Of a DNA stretch of 53,579 nucleotides, positions 31,111-40,376 are shown piece by piece; position 1 is the first letter of the stretch; each line of letters opens with the position of its first letter. A program made the translations under genes and the position numbers. The stretch covers positions 1 to 53,579 of the forward strand of contig JAOPYK010000283.1 of NCBI GenBank assembly GCA_025964695.1. The letters run 5' to 3'. The notes beneath the pieces are model-generated. The model had not been told where the DNA came from. It worked only from the letters and a program-made list of their open reading frames with translations, and made no database searches. The DNA is from Streptosporangiaceae bacterium. GTDB lineage: Bacteria; Actinomycetota; Actinomycetes; Streptosporangiales; Streptosporangiaceae.

Positions 31111-31147
31111 ACACCGGGCCCATCAGCGGATCGGTGGCGCTGGACAC
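31070..31147 (-). CDS. Upstream ORF coupled to the DUF349 gene
   Basis: 25 codons from GTG 31147, with GGAGG five bases upstream, ending in TGA that overlaps the main GTG start (GTGA). The peptide begins MSSATDPLMGPVS and turns arginine-rich. Its first codons mirror the start of the DUF349 gene, so it is probably the shifted copy of a duplication. It could still control translation by coupling. An ATG at 31165 in the same frame would add six residues but lies next to a hairpin. Confidence 0.35.
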   Translation of the reverse strand: MSSATDPLMGPVSCRRGRRGLGGQR

Positions 31148-31165
31148 CGTTGCCTCCTGCGTCAT

Positions 31166-31195
31166 GGTCCGGCCTGTTCGCTTTCGGGCCGGACC
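31166..31195 (-). terminator. Terminator of the cyclophilin gene
   Basis: GGTCCGGCC (31166-31174) pairs perfectly with GGCCGGACC (31187-31195), loop 12 bases, 25 bases past the stop of the isomerase gene on the transcribed strand. No U tract. Confidence 0.6.
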
Positions 31196-31220
31196 CTCCA
31201 AACCTTAGCCTTCTGTCACA

Positions 31221-32033
31221 CTATTTCTTGGTGATCGTGACGTGGTTAATCTCGATCTTCTTCTTGGGCTTGCCGTCCCCGGTCCCGCCGGAATTGTCCG
31301 ATCCCGCCTTCGCCACCTGGTCGATGACGTCGAGCCCCGAGGTCAGCTTGCCGAAAACGGTGTAATCGGCCGGCAGGCCCTTCGAATCACCGTAAACGAT
31401 GAAGAACTGGCTGCCGTTGCTGTCCGGCTGCTGGCTGTGCGCCATCGCCAGCACGCCGCGGGTGTACGTGGCGCCGGTGGTGTTCTCGTTGGCGAAACGG
31501 TATCCCGGGCCGCCCGCTCCGGAGCCCGTCGGGTCCCCGCACTGCAGGACCTTGAGGGAGCCGGTGGTCAGCCGGTGGCACTGCGTCTTGTCGAAGTAGT
31601 TCTTACCCGCCAGGTAGGCGAAGGAGCCCACCGTGCACGGCGCCTTGGCGGCGTCGAGGCTCACGCCGACGTCGCCGAGGCTGGTCTTGATCGTGGCCAC
31701 GACCGTGCCCTTGTACACCGGCTTGACCGGGGGCTTGCCGAGACCCTTCGGCGCGCCCTGGTCCGCCGAGTCGAGATAGCCGCACTCGCCCGGCTTGACG
31801 GCCGGCTGCGGCGTCGGCGCGGCTGCCGCGGCGTCGGTCTTCTTGGTCTTGGCCTTGCCGTCGCTGCTCATGGCCACCGCGACCCCGGCCCCCGCGCCGC
31901 CCAGCAGCACGACCGCCGTCACGCCTCCGATGACCTTCACCCGGCGCGCCTGCCGCTCCTGGGCGGCGCGCCGCTCCTGCTGGCGCTCGTAGCGCTGCCG
32001 CGCGAGCTGCTTCTTGCGGTCCTTGCCCGCCAC
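31221..32033 (-). CDS. Membrane-anchored cyclophilin-type peptidyl-prolyl isomerase
   Basis: Speeds cis-trans isomerisation at proline, probably of proteins outside the membrane. The 270-residue protein has a basic N terminus (1-32), one membrane segment (about 33-55), an Ala/Pro linker, then a cyclophilin domain. CHRLTTGSLKVLQCGDPTGSG and SQFFIVYGDS match the FHR and QGGDPTGTG / SQFFI blocks, with Cys for the usual Phe beside the catalytic His-Arg. I start at GTG 32033, preceded by GAGGAGGG; an upstream in-frame GTG at 32087 is less likely. The 247 bases to the divergent hydrolase gene hold both promoters and nothing else that I can name. Confidence 0.9.
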   Translation of the reverse strand: MAGKDRKKQLARQRYERQQERRAAQERQARRVKVIGGVTAVVLLGGAGAGVAVAMSSDGKAKTKKTDAAAAAPTPQPAVKPGECGYLDSADQGAPKGLGKPPVKPVYKGTVVATIKTSLGDVGVSLDAAKAPCTVGSFAYLAGKNYFDKTQCHRLTTGSLKVLQCGDPTGSGAGGPGYRFANENTTGATYTRGVLAMAHSQQPDSNGSQFFIVYGDSKGLPADYTVFGKLTSGLDVIDQVAKAGSDNSGGTGDGKPKKKIEINHVTITKK

Positions 32034-32280
32034 CTGGACGCCCTCCTCGCGGTGCCCTCGCACCGAATCCGCTGAATCCACGACCAATCAGCTCGTTGAT
32101 CAGGTAAACGTGCTGCGCATCGTAGCGGTCCTGGGCCGGTGATGCGGACCAGGCCGTCTCCCCGGCCCGGCCGTGCCGCCCCCGTGGCCCGATCCGGCGA
32201 CACGGCCATCTCGTTCGCCGTCGTGGGAGCCCCGCCGGTACCCTCGAAGAACCGCCACCACGCGTAACGAAGGGACGACC

Positions 32281-33003
32281 GTGTTCGTCGCCGGATTCCC
32301 CGCAGGATCATTCGCCACGAATTGTTATGTCGTGGCACCCGCCGCGGGCGAAGAATGCGTGATCATCGACCCGGGGCAGGATGCCGAGGCCGGGATCGAG
32401 GACGTGCTCCGCGAGCACCGGCTCAAGCCGGTCGCCGTCATCCTCACCCATGGTCACATCGATCACATCTGGTCGGTGGCCCCGGTCTGCGGAGCCCGGG
32501 ACGTGCCCGCCTACATCCACCCCGACGACCGGGCGCTGCTGACCGATCCGGCCCGGGGGCTCTCGCTCGCCGCCGGCCAGCAGCTGTTCGGCGGGATCAG
32601 CTTCTCCGAGCCGGACGACGTGCGGGAACTGGCCGACGGCGCCGTGCTCGAACTCGCCGGGCTGCGGCTGACCGTCGACCACGCGCCGGGCCATACACCC
32701 GGGTCGGTGACGTTCCGGACGCCGGCCGCCGAGGAGATCCCCGAGGTGCTCTTCTCGGGCGACCTGCTCTTCGCCGGCTCCATCGGGCGCTCCGACCTGC
32801 CGGGCGGCGACCACCCGACGATCCTGCGCAGTCTCGCCGGCGTGTGCCTGACGCTGCCGGACGAGACCGTCGTGCTGCCCGGCCACGGCCCGCAGACCAC
32901 CATCGGCCGCGAGCGCGCCACCAACCCGTATCTCGTGGACCTGCAGCCCGCGCGAGCCGGCGAGGCGCGCCTCCGGCCCGACGCACCCAGTAAAGGCCTC
33001 TGA
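32281..33003 (+). CDS. Metallo-beta-lactamase-fold hydrolase, glyoxalase II-like
   Basis: 240 residues with the zinc motif THGHIDH (56-62), further ligands in APGHTPGS and FSGDLLF, and the closing PGHGP. This is the glyoxalase-II/YcbL type, hydrolysing thioesters such as S-lactoyl adducts or other small esters; the substrate is unknown. GTG 32281 has GAAGGGA about six bases upstream. The stop is six bases before hisS, whose ribosome site overlaps it, so it leads the operon with hisS and aspS. I recall the same neighbour beside hisS in other actinobacteria. Confidence 0.9.
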   Translation: MFVAGFPAGSFATNCYVVAPAAGEECVIIDPGQDAEAGIEDVLREHRLKPVAVILTHGHIDHIWSVAPVCGARDVPAYIHPDDRALLTDPARGLSLAAGQQLFGGISFSEPDDVRELADGAVLELAGLRLTVDHAPGHTPGSVTFRTPAAEEIPEVLFSGDLLFAGSIGRSDLPGGDHPTILRSLAGVCLTLPDETVVLPGHGPQTTIGRERATNPYLVDLQPARAGEARLRPDAPSKGL

Positions 33004-33009
33004 AGGACT

Positions 33010-34272
33010 ATGAGCTCGAGCTTCCAGGCCCCCAAGGGGGTCAGTGAATACGTGCCGCCGCGTTCGGCGGCCTATCTCGCCGCGCGTGACGCGTTCGCGG
33101 CGGCCGCCGCCCGCGCCGGGTACGGCTATATGGAACTTCCGGTGTTCGAGGACACCCAGTTGTTCGCGCGCGGCGTCGGGGAGTCGACCGACGTCGTGAC
33201 CAAGGAGATGTACACCTTCCAGGACCGGGGCGGCCGCTCGATCACGCTGCGGCCCGAGTTCACCGCGGGAGTGCTGCGCTCGGTGCTGGAGAACGGCCTG
33301 CACAAGGGCGCCCTGCCGGTGAAGGTGTGGGCCACCGGGCCCGCGTTCCGCTACGAGCGGCCCCAGGCGGGCCGGTACCGGCAGTTCTACCAGGTGAATT
33401 TGGAGGCGCTCGGCAGCGAGGACCCGGCGATCGACGTGGAGACGATCGCCATCGCCTGGGACTTCTACCGCGACCTGGGCATCAGCCGGCTCACCCTGAA
33501 GCTGAACTCATTGGGCTGCGCGGAATGCCGCCCCGGCTACCGGCTGGCGCTCCAGGAGTTCCTGCGGGGCCTGGACCTGGACGAGGCGACCCGGGCGCGC
33601 ATCGAGGTCAACCCGCTGCGGGTGCTGGACGACAAGCGCCCGGAGGTCCAGGCGCAGGTCGCGGACGCCCCGCTGATCACCGATCACCTGTGCGGCGAGT
33701 GCAAGGCGCACCACGACAAGGTGCGGGAGCTGCTCGCCGACCTGTCGATCCCGTGGACGGACGATCCGCGGCTGGTGCGCGGCCTCGACTACTACATGCG
33801 GACCCTGTACGAGTTCGACCACCCTCTGCTCGGCGCCCAGTCGGGCATCGGAGGCGGCGGACGCTACGACGGGCTGTCCGAGACGATCGGTGGCCCGCCG
33901 CTGCCGGGCATCGGTTTCGGCCTGGGCCTGGACCGCACCGTCCTGGCGATGGAGGCGGAGGGCGTCTCCGGCACGGCCGCGACACCGGTGAGTGTGTACG
34001 GGGTGCCGCTCGGCGAGGCCGCGGAACGGAAGATCTTCTCCGTGGTGGCGGGGCTGCGCCGGGCCGGGATCGCCGCCGACATGTCGTACGGGGGCAAGGG
34101 GCTCAAGGGCGCGATGAAGAGCGCCGGCCGCTCGGGGGCGGCCTACGCCGTGATCCTCGGTGAGCGAGACATCGCCACCGGGTCCGCGCAGCTCAAGGAC
34201 CTGGCCAGCGGCGACCAGGTCGCCGTGGCGCTCACCGAGATCATCGACGTCATCAAGGGGAAGCTTTCATGA
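33010..34272 (+). CDS. hisS: Histidyl-tRNA synthetase
   Basis: Charges tRNA-His. It is a class II enzyme of 420 residues. Motif 1 is near the N terminus, motif 2 is [16 protein letters not shown] (about 115-130), the histidine-specific loop is [15 protein letters not shown], and motif 3 is in [13 protein letters not shown]. An anticodon-binding domain ends the protein. ATG 33010 uses the GAAGGA that overlaps the preceding stop. Its stop overlaps the aspS start by four bases (ATGA). Confidence 0.97.
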   Translation: MSSSFQAPKGVSEYVPPRSAAYLAARDAFAAAAARAGYGYMELPVFEDTQLFARGVGESTDVVTKEMYTFQDRGGRSITLRPEFTAGVLRSVLENGLHKGALPVKVWATGPAFRYERPQAGRYRQFYQVNLEALGSEDPAIDVETIAIAWDFYRDLGISRLTLKLNSLGCAECRPGYRLALQEFLRGLDLDEATRARIEVNPLRVLDDKRPEVQAQVADAPLITDHLCGECKAHHDKVRELLADLSIPWTDDPRLVRGLDYYMRTLYEFDHPLLGAQSGIGGGGRYDGLSETIGGPPLPGIGFGLGLDRTVLAMEAEGVSGTAATPVSVYGVPLGEAAERKIFSVVAGLRRAGIAADMSYGGKGLKGAMKSAGRSGAAYAVILGERDIATGSAQLKDLASGDQVAVALTEIIDVIKGKLS

Positions 34273-36026
34273 TTCGCTCGCACGAGGCCGGTTCGCTCCG
34301 CAAGGAGCACGCCGGCGACAAGGTGACCCTGGCCGGCTGGGTGGCGCGCAGACGCGACCACGGGGGCGTGACGTTCATCGACCTGCGCGACTCCTCCGGG
34401 ACCGTACAGGTGGTCTTCCGCGAGGAGGACACCGCCCATGACCTGCGTTCGGAGTTCTGTGTCACGGTCACCGGCGAGGTCCGGGCCCGGCCGGCGGGCA
34501 ACGAGAACCCCGAGCTGCCGACCGGCGCCGTCGAGGTCGTCGCCGCCGAGATCCAGGTGCTCTCGGAGGCGGCTCCCCTGCCGTTCCCGATCGAGGGCGA
34601 CGTGACGGTCAACGAGGAGGTGCGGCTCAGGTACCGCTACCTCGACATCCGCCGCGACGCGGTCGCCCGGGCGATGCGGGTCCGCTCGGAGGCGTCGTTC
34701 CTGGTCCACGACGTGATGCGCGAGCACCGCTTCGTCAACGTGGAGACGCCGACGCTGACCCGGTCCACCCCGGAGGGAGCCCGCGACTTCCTGGTGCCGG
34801 TGCGGCTCAAGCCCGGCAACTGGTACGCGCTCCCGCAGTCACCGCAGCTGTTCAAGCAGCTGCTGATGGTCTCGGGCCTGGAGCGGTATTACCAGATCGC
34901 GCGCTGCTACCGGGACGAGGACTCCCGTGCCGACCGGCAGCCCGAGTTCACCCAGATCGACATCGAGATGTCGTTCGTCGAGCAGGAGGACGTCCTGCAG
35001 GTGGGCGAGGACCTGGTGGCCACGCTCTGGAAGGAGATCGCCGGCTACGAGGTGCCGCGGCCGATCCCGCGGATGACCTACGCCGACGCCATGTCCCGGT
35101 ACGGCTCGGACAAGCCGGACCTGCGGTTCGGCAACGAGCTGGTCGAGATGACGGGCTATTTCGCCGAGACCCCCTTCCGGGTCTTCCAGGCGCCCTACGT
35201 GGGCGCCGTCGTGATGCCGGGCGGGGCGTCCCAGACCCGCAAGGAGCTCGACGGCTGGCAGGACTGGGCGAAGTCGCGCGGCGCCCGGGGCCTGGCGTAC
35301 GTGCTCGTACAGCAGGACGGGACGCTCGGCGGCCCGGTCGCCAAGAACCTGTCCGAGCGGGAGCGGCAGGGGCTGGCCGCCCAGACCGGCGCCCAGCCCG
35401 GCGACGCGGTGTTCTTCGCCGCCGGCAAGCCGCACGGCTCCCAGGAGCTGCTGGGGGCCGCCCGGCTGGAGATCGGCCGCCGCTGTGGCCTGATCGACGA
35501 GTCGAAGTGGTCGTTCCTGTGGGTGGTCGACGCCCCGATGTTCGAGCCGGTGACGGATGAGGACGGCAACGAGATCGGCTGGACCCCGGTGCACCACCCG
35601 TTCACGGCACCCAAGCCCGAATGGGCCGATTCGTTCCACGAGCATCCGGGTGAGGCGCTCGCCGACGCGTACGACATCGTCTGCAACGGCAACGAGATCG
35701 GCGGCGGCTCGATCCGTATCCACCGCGCCGAGATGCAGCAACGGGTCTTCGACACCCTGGGACTGTCCAAGGAGGAAGCGGAGTCCAAGTTCGGCTTCCT
35801 GCTCGAGGCGTTCGCCTATGGCCCGCCACCGCACGGTGGGATCGCGTTCGGATGGGACCGGACGGTCATGCTGCTGGCCGGGTACGACTCGATCCGGGAC
35901 GTGATCGCCTTCCCGAAGGCCGCGTCCGGCTATGACCCGCTCACCGGGGCGCCCACGCCGATCACCCGCGAGCAGCGGGCGGAGGCCGGGGTGGACGCCA
36001 AGCCCGGCGCCGGAGCCGCCTCATGA
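34269..36026 (+). CDS. aspS: Aspartyl-tRNA synthetase
   Basis: Charges tRNA-Asp; as in many actinobacteria it may also charge tRNA-Asn for later amidation, which sequence alone does not settle. At 585 residues it has the OB-fold anticodon domain (1-110), the class II core with motif 2 [20 protein letters not shown], the bacterial GAD insert (about 290-410) and motif 3 [13 protein letters not shown] near 540. Starts inside the end of hisS (ATGA). A very stable convergent hairpin spans its stop codon. Confidence 0.97.
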   Translation: MIRSHEAGSLRKEHAGDKVTLAGWVARRRDHGGVTFIDLRDSSGTVQVVFREEDTAHDLRSEFCVTVTGEVRARPAGNENPELPTGAVEVVAAEIQVLSEAAPLPFPIEGDVTVNEEVRLRYRYLDIRRDAVARAMRVRSEASFLVHDVMREHRFVNVETPTLTRSTPEGARDFLVPVRLKPGNWYALPQSPQLFKQLLMVSGLERYYQIARCYRDEDSRADRQPEFTQIDIEMSFVEQEDVLQVGEDLVATLWKEIAGYEVPRPIPRMTYADAMSRYGSDKPDLRFGNELVEMTGYFAETPFRVFQAPYVGAVVMPGGASQTRKELDGWQDWAKSRGARGLAYVLVQQDGTLGGPVAKNLSERERQGLAAQTGAQPGDAVFFAAGKPHGSQELLGAARLEIGRRCGLIDESKWSFLWVVDAPMFEPVTDEDGNEIGWTPVHHPFTAPKPEWADSFHEHPGEALADAYDIVCNGNEIGGGSIRIHRAEMQQRVFDTLGLSKEEAESKFGFLLEAFAYGPPPHGGIAFGWDRTVMLLAGYDSIRDVIAFPKAASGYDPLTGAPTPITREQRAEAGVDAKPGAGAAS

Positions 36027-36068
36027 CGGTGGCCCGTCCCCGGCGCGGGGGGACGGGCCACCGTCATG
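36022..36068. terminator. Bidirectional terminator, 20-bp perfect stem
   Basis: Bases 36022-36041 pair without a mismatch with 36049-36068 around a seven-base loop. The stem includes the aspS stop codon and ends ten bases short of the rel stop, so it can end both convergent genes. There is no U run. Confidence 0.8.
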
Positions 36069-36077
36069 CCGGGGCCG

Positions 36078-38516
36078 CTACGACCCGCTGCCGCTGGTGA
36101 CGCGGTAGACGTCGTAGACGCCGTCGATGGTGCGGACCGCCTTGAGAACGTGCCCCAGGTGCTTGGGGTCGCCCATCTCGAAGGTGAACCGGCTGACCGC
36201 CACCCGGTCCCGGGTGGTGGTCACCGAGGCCGACAGGATGTTGACGTGCTGGTCGGACAGCACCCGGGTGACGTCGGACAGCAGCCGCGGCCGGTCCAGC
36301 GCCTCCACCTGGATCGCGACGAGGAACACCGAGTCCTCGCCGGGCGACCATTTGACGTCGACCAGCCGCTCCGGCTGGTTCTTGAGCTCGATGACGTTGA
36401 CGCAGTCGATCCGGTGCACCGAGACGCCGTTGCCGCGGGTCACGAAGCCGACGATCTCGTCGCCGGGCACCGGGGTGCAGCAGCGCGACAGGCGGACCCA
36501 GACGTCCGGATCCCCCGCCACCACCACGCCGGGATCGCCGACCGGGCGGGGGCGCTTGCGGCGGGTCGGGAACGCGGTCTCGGCCAGGTCCTCGTCGGCG
36601 CTCTCCGCGCCCCCGAGAGCCTGCACCAGCTTCTGCACGACCCCCTGGGCCGTGACGTGGCCCTCCCCCACGGCGGCGTAGAGCGCGGAGACGTCGGGAT
36701 AGCGCAGGTCCCTGGCGAGGGCGAGGAGCGCCTCCCCGGACATCATGCGCTGCAGCGGGAGGTTCTGCTTGCGCATGGCACGGGCGATCGAGTCCTTGCC
36801 GGTCTCGATCGCGGTGTCCCTGCGCTCCTTCGAGAACCAGTGCTTGATCTTGTTGCGGGCGCGGGCGCTCTTGGCGAAGTTCAGCCAGTCGCGGGACGGC
36901 CCGGCGTCCTGCGACTTGGAGGTGAAGATCTCGACGGTGTCGCCGTTGTCCAGGGTGGACTCCAGCGGGACGAGCCGCCCGTTGACCCGGGCTCCGATGG
37001 TGCGGTGGCCGACCTCGGTGTGGATGGCGTAGGCGAAGTCGACCGGGGTGGCGCCCTGCGGAAGCGCGATGACGTCGCCTTTGGGCGTGAAGACGAACAC
37101 CTCGGAGACGGACAGGTCGAAGCGCAGCGACTCCAGGAACTCGGCCGGGTCCGCCGTCTCCTTCTGCCAGTCCAGCAGCTGACGCAGCCACTGCATGTCG
37201 GCGGCCTTCCGGCCGGCGACGGTCTCCTCCTTGTACTTCCAGTGCGCGGCGACGCCGTACTCCGCCCGCCGGTGCATGCCCCAGGTGCGGATCTGCAGTT
37301 CGACCGGCTTGCCCTCGGGCCCGATCACCGTCGTGTGCAGCGACTGGTACATGTTGAACTTCGGCATCGCGATGTAGTCCTTGAACCGGCCGGGGACCGG
37401 GTTCCATCGCGCGTGGATCGAGCCGAGGGCCGCGTAGCAGTCCCGGACGGAGTCGACCAGGACCCGGATGCCGACGAGGTCGTAGATGTCGTCGAAGCTG
37501 CAGTCGCGGGCGATCATCTTCTGGTAGACCGAGTAGTAGTGCTTCGGCCGGCCCGTCACCGTCGCCTTGATCTTGGCTTCGCGCAGATCGGACGAGACGT
37601 TCTCGATCACTTCCTGCAGGAAGATGTCGCGCCGGGGCGCCCGCTCGGAGACCAGACGGGCGATCTCGTCGAACCGCTTGGGATACATCGTCGCGAACGC
37701 GAGATCCTCGAGCTCCCATTTGAGGGTGTTCATGCCGAGCCGGTGTGCCAGCGGAGCGAAGATCTCCAGCGTCTCGCGAGCCTTCTTCTCCTGCTTGTGG
37801 CGGGGCAGGTAACGCAGGGTCCGCATGTTGTGCAGCCGGTCCGCCAGCTTGATCACCAGGACCCGGATGTCGCGGGACATCGCGACGACCATCTTGCGGA
37901 CGGTCTCCGCCTCGGCCGCCTCGCCGTACTTGACCTTGTCGAGCTTGGTGACCCCGTCGACCAGGGCCGCGATCTCGTCGCCGAAGTCCTTGCGCAGCTC
38001 GTCGATGGTGTAGGGCGTGTCCTCGACGGTGTCGTGGAGCAGCGCCGCGCAGAGCGTCTCCTGGTTCATCCCCAGCTCGGCGAGGATGGTCGTCACCGCG
38101 AGCGGATGGGTGATGTAGGGGTCGCCGCTCTTGCGCTTCTGCTCACGATGATGGTGCGCCGCGACGTCGTACGCGTGTTCGATCAGCTTGAGGTCCGCTT
38201 TGGGATGGGTGTTGCGGACGGTCTTGGTCAGAGGTTCGAGTACCGGATTCATGATGGGTCCGCGCTGGGCGCCCAGTCGAGCGAGCCGTCGGCGCACCCG
38301 GGCGGCGGATGGTGGAGTCGAGGCCGGCGCCGACCCCGAACCCGGAGCGGAGGCTCGCTGCGTGCCCGCGGCGGGGGCGTCGGGGCCGGAGGGCTCGCCG
38401 GAAGAGTCCCTGGGCACGACCCGCGGCGCGCCGGGCGCCTGCCCGCTCCCGGAGCCCACGGCATCGTGCGCCGTGGCATCCGTCATCGCGTCGGTCGAGA
38501 CCACCTCACCGGGCAC
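36078..38516 (-). CDS. relA: Bifunctional (p)ppGpp synthetase/hydrolase, RSH family
   Basis: Makes and degrades the alarmone (p)ppGpp in response to uncharged tRNA. Order in 812 residues: a disordered Ala/Pro/Ser N terminus (1-85), an HD hydrolase domain with HDTVEDT (near 161), a synthetase domain with [10 protein letters not shown] and [20 protein letters not shown] (near 376), a TGS domain (about 480-540), a conserved-cysteine helical part (RCCTPVPGD) and an ACT domain at the end. The RxKD form of the synthetase motif and the intact HDxxED fit a two-way Rel enzyme. GTG 38516 has GAGGAGG about five bases upstream. Convergent with aspS; apt lies upstream. Confidence 0.96.
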   Translation of the reverse strand: MPGEVVSTDAMTDATAHDAVGSGSGQAPGAPRVVPRDSSGEPSGPDAPAAGTQRASAPGSGSAPASTPPSAARVRRRLARLGAQRGPIMNPVLEPLTKTVRNTHPKADLKLIEHAYDVAAHHHREQKRKSGDPYITHPLAVTTILAELGMNQETLCAALLHDTVEDTPYTIDELRKDFGDEIAALVDGVTKLDKVKYGEAAEAETVRKMVVAMSRDIRVLVIKLADRLHNMRTLRYLPRHKQEKKARETLEIFAPLAHRLGMNTLKWELEDLAFATMYPKRFDEIARLVSERAPRRDIFLQEVIENVSSDLREAKIKATVTGRPKHYYSVYQKMIARDCSFDDIYDLVGIRVLVDSVRDCYAALGSIHARWNPVPGRFKDYIAMPKFNMYQSLHTTVIGPEGKPVELQIRTWGMHRRAEYGVAAHWKYKEETVAGRKAADMQWLRQLLDWQKETADPAEFLESLRFDLSVSEVFVFTPKGDVIALPQGATPVDFAYAIHTEVGHRTIGARVNGRLVPLESTLDNGDTVEIFTSKSQDAGPSRDWLNFAKSARARNKIKHWFSKERRDTAIETGKDSIARAMRKQNLPLQRMMSGEALLALARDLRYPDVSALYAAVGEGHVTAQGVVQKLVQALGGAESADEDLAETAFPTRRKRPRPVGDPGVVVAGDPDVWVRLSRCCTPVPGDEIVGFVTRGNGVSVHRIDCVNVIELKNQPERLVDVKWSPGEDSVFLVAIQVEALDRPRLLSDVTRVLSDQHVNILSASVTTTRDRVAVSRFTFEMGDPKHLGHVLKAVRTIDGVYDVYRVTSGSGS

Positions 38517-38615
38517 CCAGCCTCCTCATAACCGCACGCAGGACTCCGTCGTGACGCCAGTGTATCCGCCGCCCATTTGTTCCCCGCGCCGAACTGCGGT
38601 TTCGGGCCTGGGGCG

Positions 38616-39140
38616 CTACACGGTGATCAGAGAATGTATCTCCACGTCCGTCAACCTGGCCCGGCCGTTGAGAAACCCGAGTTCCATCAGCACTGTGAGC
38701 CCCACCACATTCCCCCCGGCCCGCCGGACGAGGGTGGCCGCCGCCTGGGCGGTACCGCCGGTCGCGAGCACGTCATCGACTATCAGCACCCGGTCCCCCG
38801 GCAGGAAGGCGTCCTGATGGACCTCGATGGTGGCGGTGCCGTACTCGAGTTCGTAGGTCTCGGCGTAGGTGGCCGCCGGCAGCTTGCCGATCTTGCGTAC
38901 CGGTACGAACCCAGCGCCGAAGTGGTAGGCCACCGGGGCCGCCAGGATGAACCCGCGCGCCTCGATACCGACGACCTTGTCGATGGTGCCGCGCCCGTGA
39001 TGCATGACGATCGCATCGACGATCGCGGCGAATGCCGTCTGGTCACCGAGCAGCGGGGTGATGTCCTTGAAGACGATGCCCGGCCGGGGATAGTCCGGGA
39101 CGTCCCGGATCAGCTCCAGGAACGATTTCTGCGGTTCCAT
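38616..39140 (-). CDS. apt: Adenine phosphoribosyltransferase
   Basis: Purine salvage: adenine plus PRPP gives AMP and pyrophosphate. It has 174 residues with the PRPP motif VLIVDDVLATGGT (118-130) and the N-terminal adenine-site hood FKDITPLLGD. The ATG has AGGGAGAA directly upstream. It sits between secF and rel, the secD-secF-apt-rel order I recall from Streptomyces and Mycobacterium. A strong hairpin separates it from secF. Confidence 0.96.
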   Translation of the reverse strand: MEPQKSFLELIRDVPDYPRPGIVFKDITPLLGDQTAFAAIVDAIVMHHGRGTIDKVVGIEARGFILAAPVAYHFGAGFVPVRKIGKLPAATYAETYELEYGTATIEVHQDAFLPGDRVLIVDDVLATGGTAQAAATLVRRAGGNVVGLTVLMELGFLNGRARLTDVEIHSLITV

Positions 39141-39163
39141 TTCTCCCTGTCTCGCCGCCGGAG

Positions 39164-39198
39164 GTGATCGTGCGGTAGCGAACGTACCGCACGATCAC
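39164..39198 (-). terminator. Terminator of the yajC-secD-secF unit
   Basis: GTGATCGTGCGGTA (39164-39177) pairs perfectly over 14 bases with 39185-39198, loop seven bases, 17 bases past the secF stop. No U tract. Confidence 0.7.
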
Positions 39199-39215
39199 AG
39201 CCGGGGCCGATGCCT

Positions 39216-40376
39216 CTACTGACCGCGGCTGCGCCGCGTGCCCTTCTTGGGCTGCTGCCGCGGTCCCTGCTGGACCACCCTGCGCACGGCGGCCGCGGAC
39301 TCGCCTGCCTCGTCCTGGGGCTCTTCAACGCCGTCCACCGGGCCGCTGCCGCTGGGCACGGCCACGGACGTGCTCGCCTGCCTGCCGGACCTGGCCTGCC
39401 GTTTGGGGCTGTTCTCGCGGGCCCGCAGGCGTTCCCGCAGGGCCTTCATCTTGGGATCGCGCTCCTTGAGGTCCGCCAGCAGCGGAGTCGCGATGCAGAT
39501 GGAGGAGTACGCACCCGCCAGCATGCCGACGAAGAGCACGAGCGCCAGGTCCTTGAGCGTGCCGGCGCCGAGGAAACCGGCCCCGATGAACAGCAGACCG
39601 CCCACCGGCAGCAGCGCGATGACGGTGGTGTTGATCGACCGGACCAGAGTCTGGTTGAGCGCGAGGTTGGCGGCCTGGCTGTAGCTCACCCGCGAAGAGG
39701 GAGACAGACCCCGGGTGTTCTCCCGGACCTTGTCGAACACCACGACGGTGTCGTACAGCGAGTAACCGAGGATGGTCAGCAGGCCGACCACCGATCCGGG
39801 GGTCACCTCGAACTGCAGCAGCGAGTAGATGCCGATCGTGATCAGGATGTCGTGTGCCAGCGCGATGACCGCCGCCGCCGCCATCCGCCATTCGAAGGCG
39901 ATGGACAGATAGGCGATCACCAGGATCACGAAGATGATCAGCCCCTGGAACGCCTTTTTGGAGATGTCGGCGCCCCAGCTGGCTCCGACGGAGCTCGGGC
40001 TGACAGAGTCGGGGCTGCTCAGGTGGAAGGTGTCGGCAAGGCTCTTCTGCACCGTCAGCAACTGGTCCGACTTCAGGCTCTCGGTCTGCACCCGCCAGCC
40101 GATGCTGGTCTTCTGCACGATCGGCTGCTGGTGCACCACGCCCGAGTGCTCCACCGCGGACCGCACCTGCTGGGTCGTGGCCTGGTTCGACTTGAACTGG
40201 AAGACCGACCCGCCTTTGAACTCGATGCCCATGTTGAGCCCGAGGGTCGCGAGCGAGGCGATGCTGACGATGAGGATCAGCCCTGAGACGGCGTACCAGA
40301 GCCGCTGCTTGCCGACGAAGTCGATCGAGGACTCACCGCGGTACAGGCGCCCGCCGAGGTTTCCCAGGCGTGACAT
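39216..40376 (-). CDS. secF: Protein translocase subunit SecF
   Basis: With SecD forms the proton-driven complex that pulls proteins through SecYEG on the outer side of the membrane. 386 residues: membrane segment 1 (about 26-46), an external P4-type domain, then five membrane segments (about 140-300) with the conserved GYSLYDTVVVFDRxRE-type helix (here YDTVVVFDKVRENT). The C terminus is a basic, Gln/Ser-rich tail of about 75 residues, longer than in E. coli. The ATG shares one base with the secD stop (TGATG). Confidence 0.96.
   Translation of the reverse strand: MSRLGNLGGRLYRGESSIDFVGKQRLWYAVSGLILIVSIASLATLGLNMGIEFKGGSVFQFKSNQATTQQVRSAVEHSGVVHQQPIVQKTSIGWRVQTESLKSDQLLTVQKSLADTFHLSSPDSVSPSSVGASWGADISKKAFQGLIIFVILVIAYLSIAFEWRMAAAAVIALAHDILITIGIYSLLQFEVTPGSVVGLLTILGYSLYDTVVVFDKVRENTRGLSPSSRVSYSQAANLALNQTLVRSINTTVIALLPVGGLLFIGAGFLGAGTLKDLALVLFVGMLAGAYSSICIATPLLADLKERDPKMKALRERLRARENSPKRQARSGRQASTSVAVPSGSGPVDGVEEPQDEAGESAAAVRRVVQQGPRQQPKKGTRRSRGQ

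Noticed and set aside
32173-32280. Longer N terminus for the metallo-hydrolase
   Set aside because: The extra residues are Arg/Pro/Thr-rich and lie in the divergent promoter region; GTG 32281 has a good ribosome site and the family start.
36066-38531. Plus-strand frame of about 820 codons antisense to rel
   Set aside because: Shadow of the rel codon pattern; no start context and no recognisable domain.
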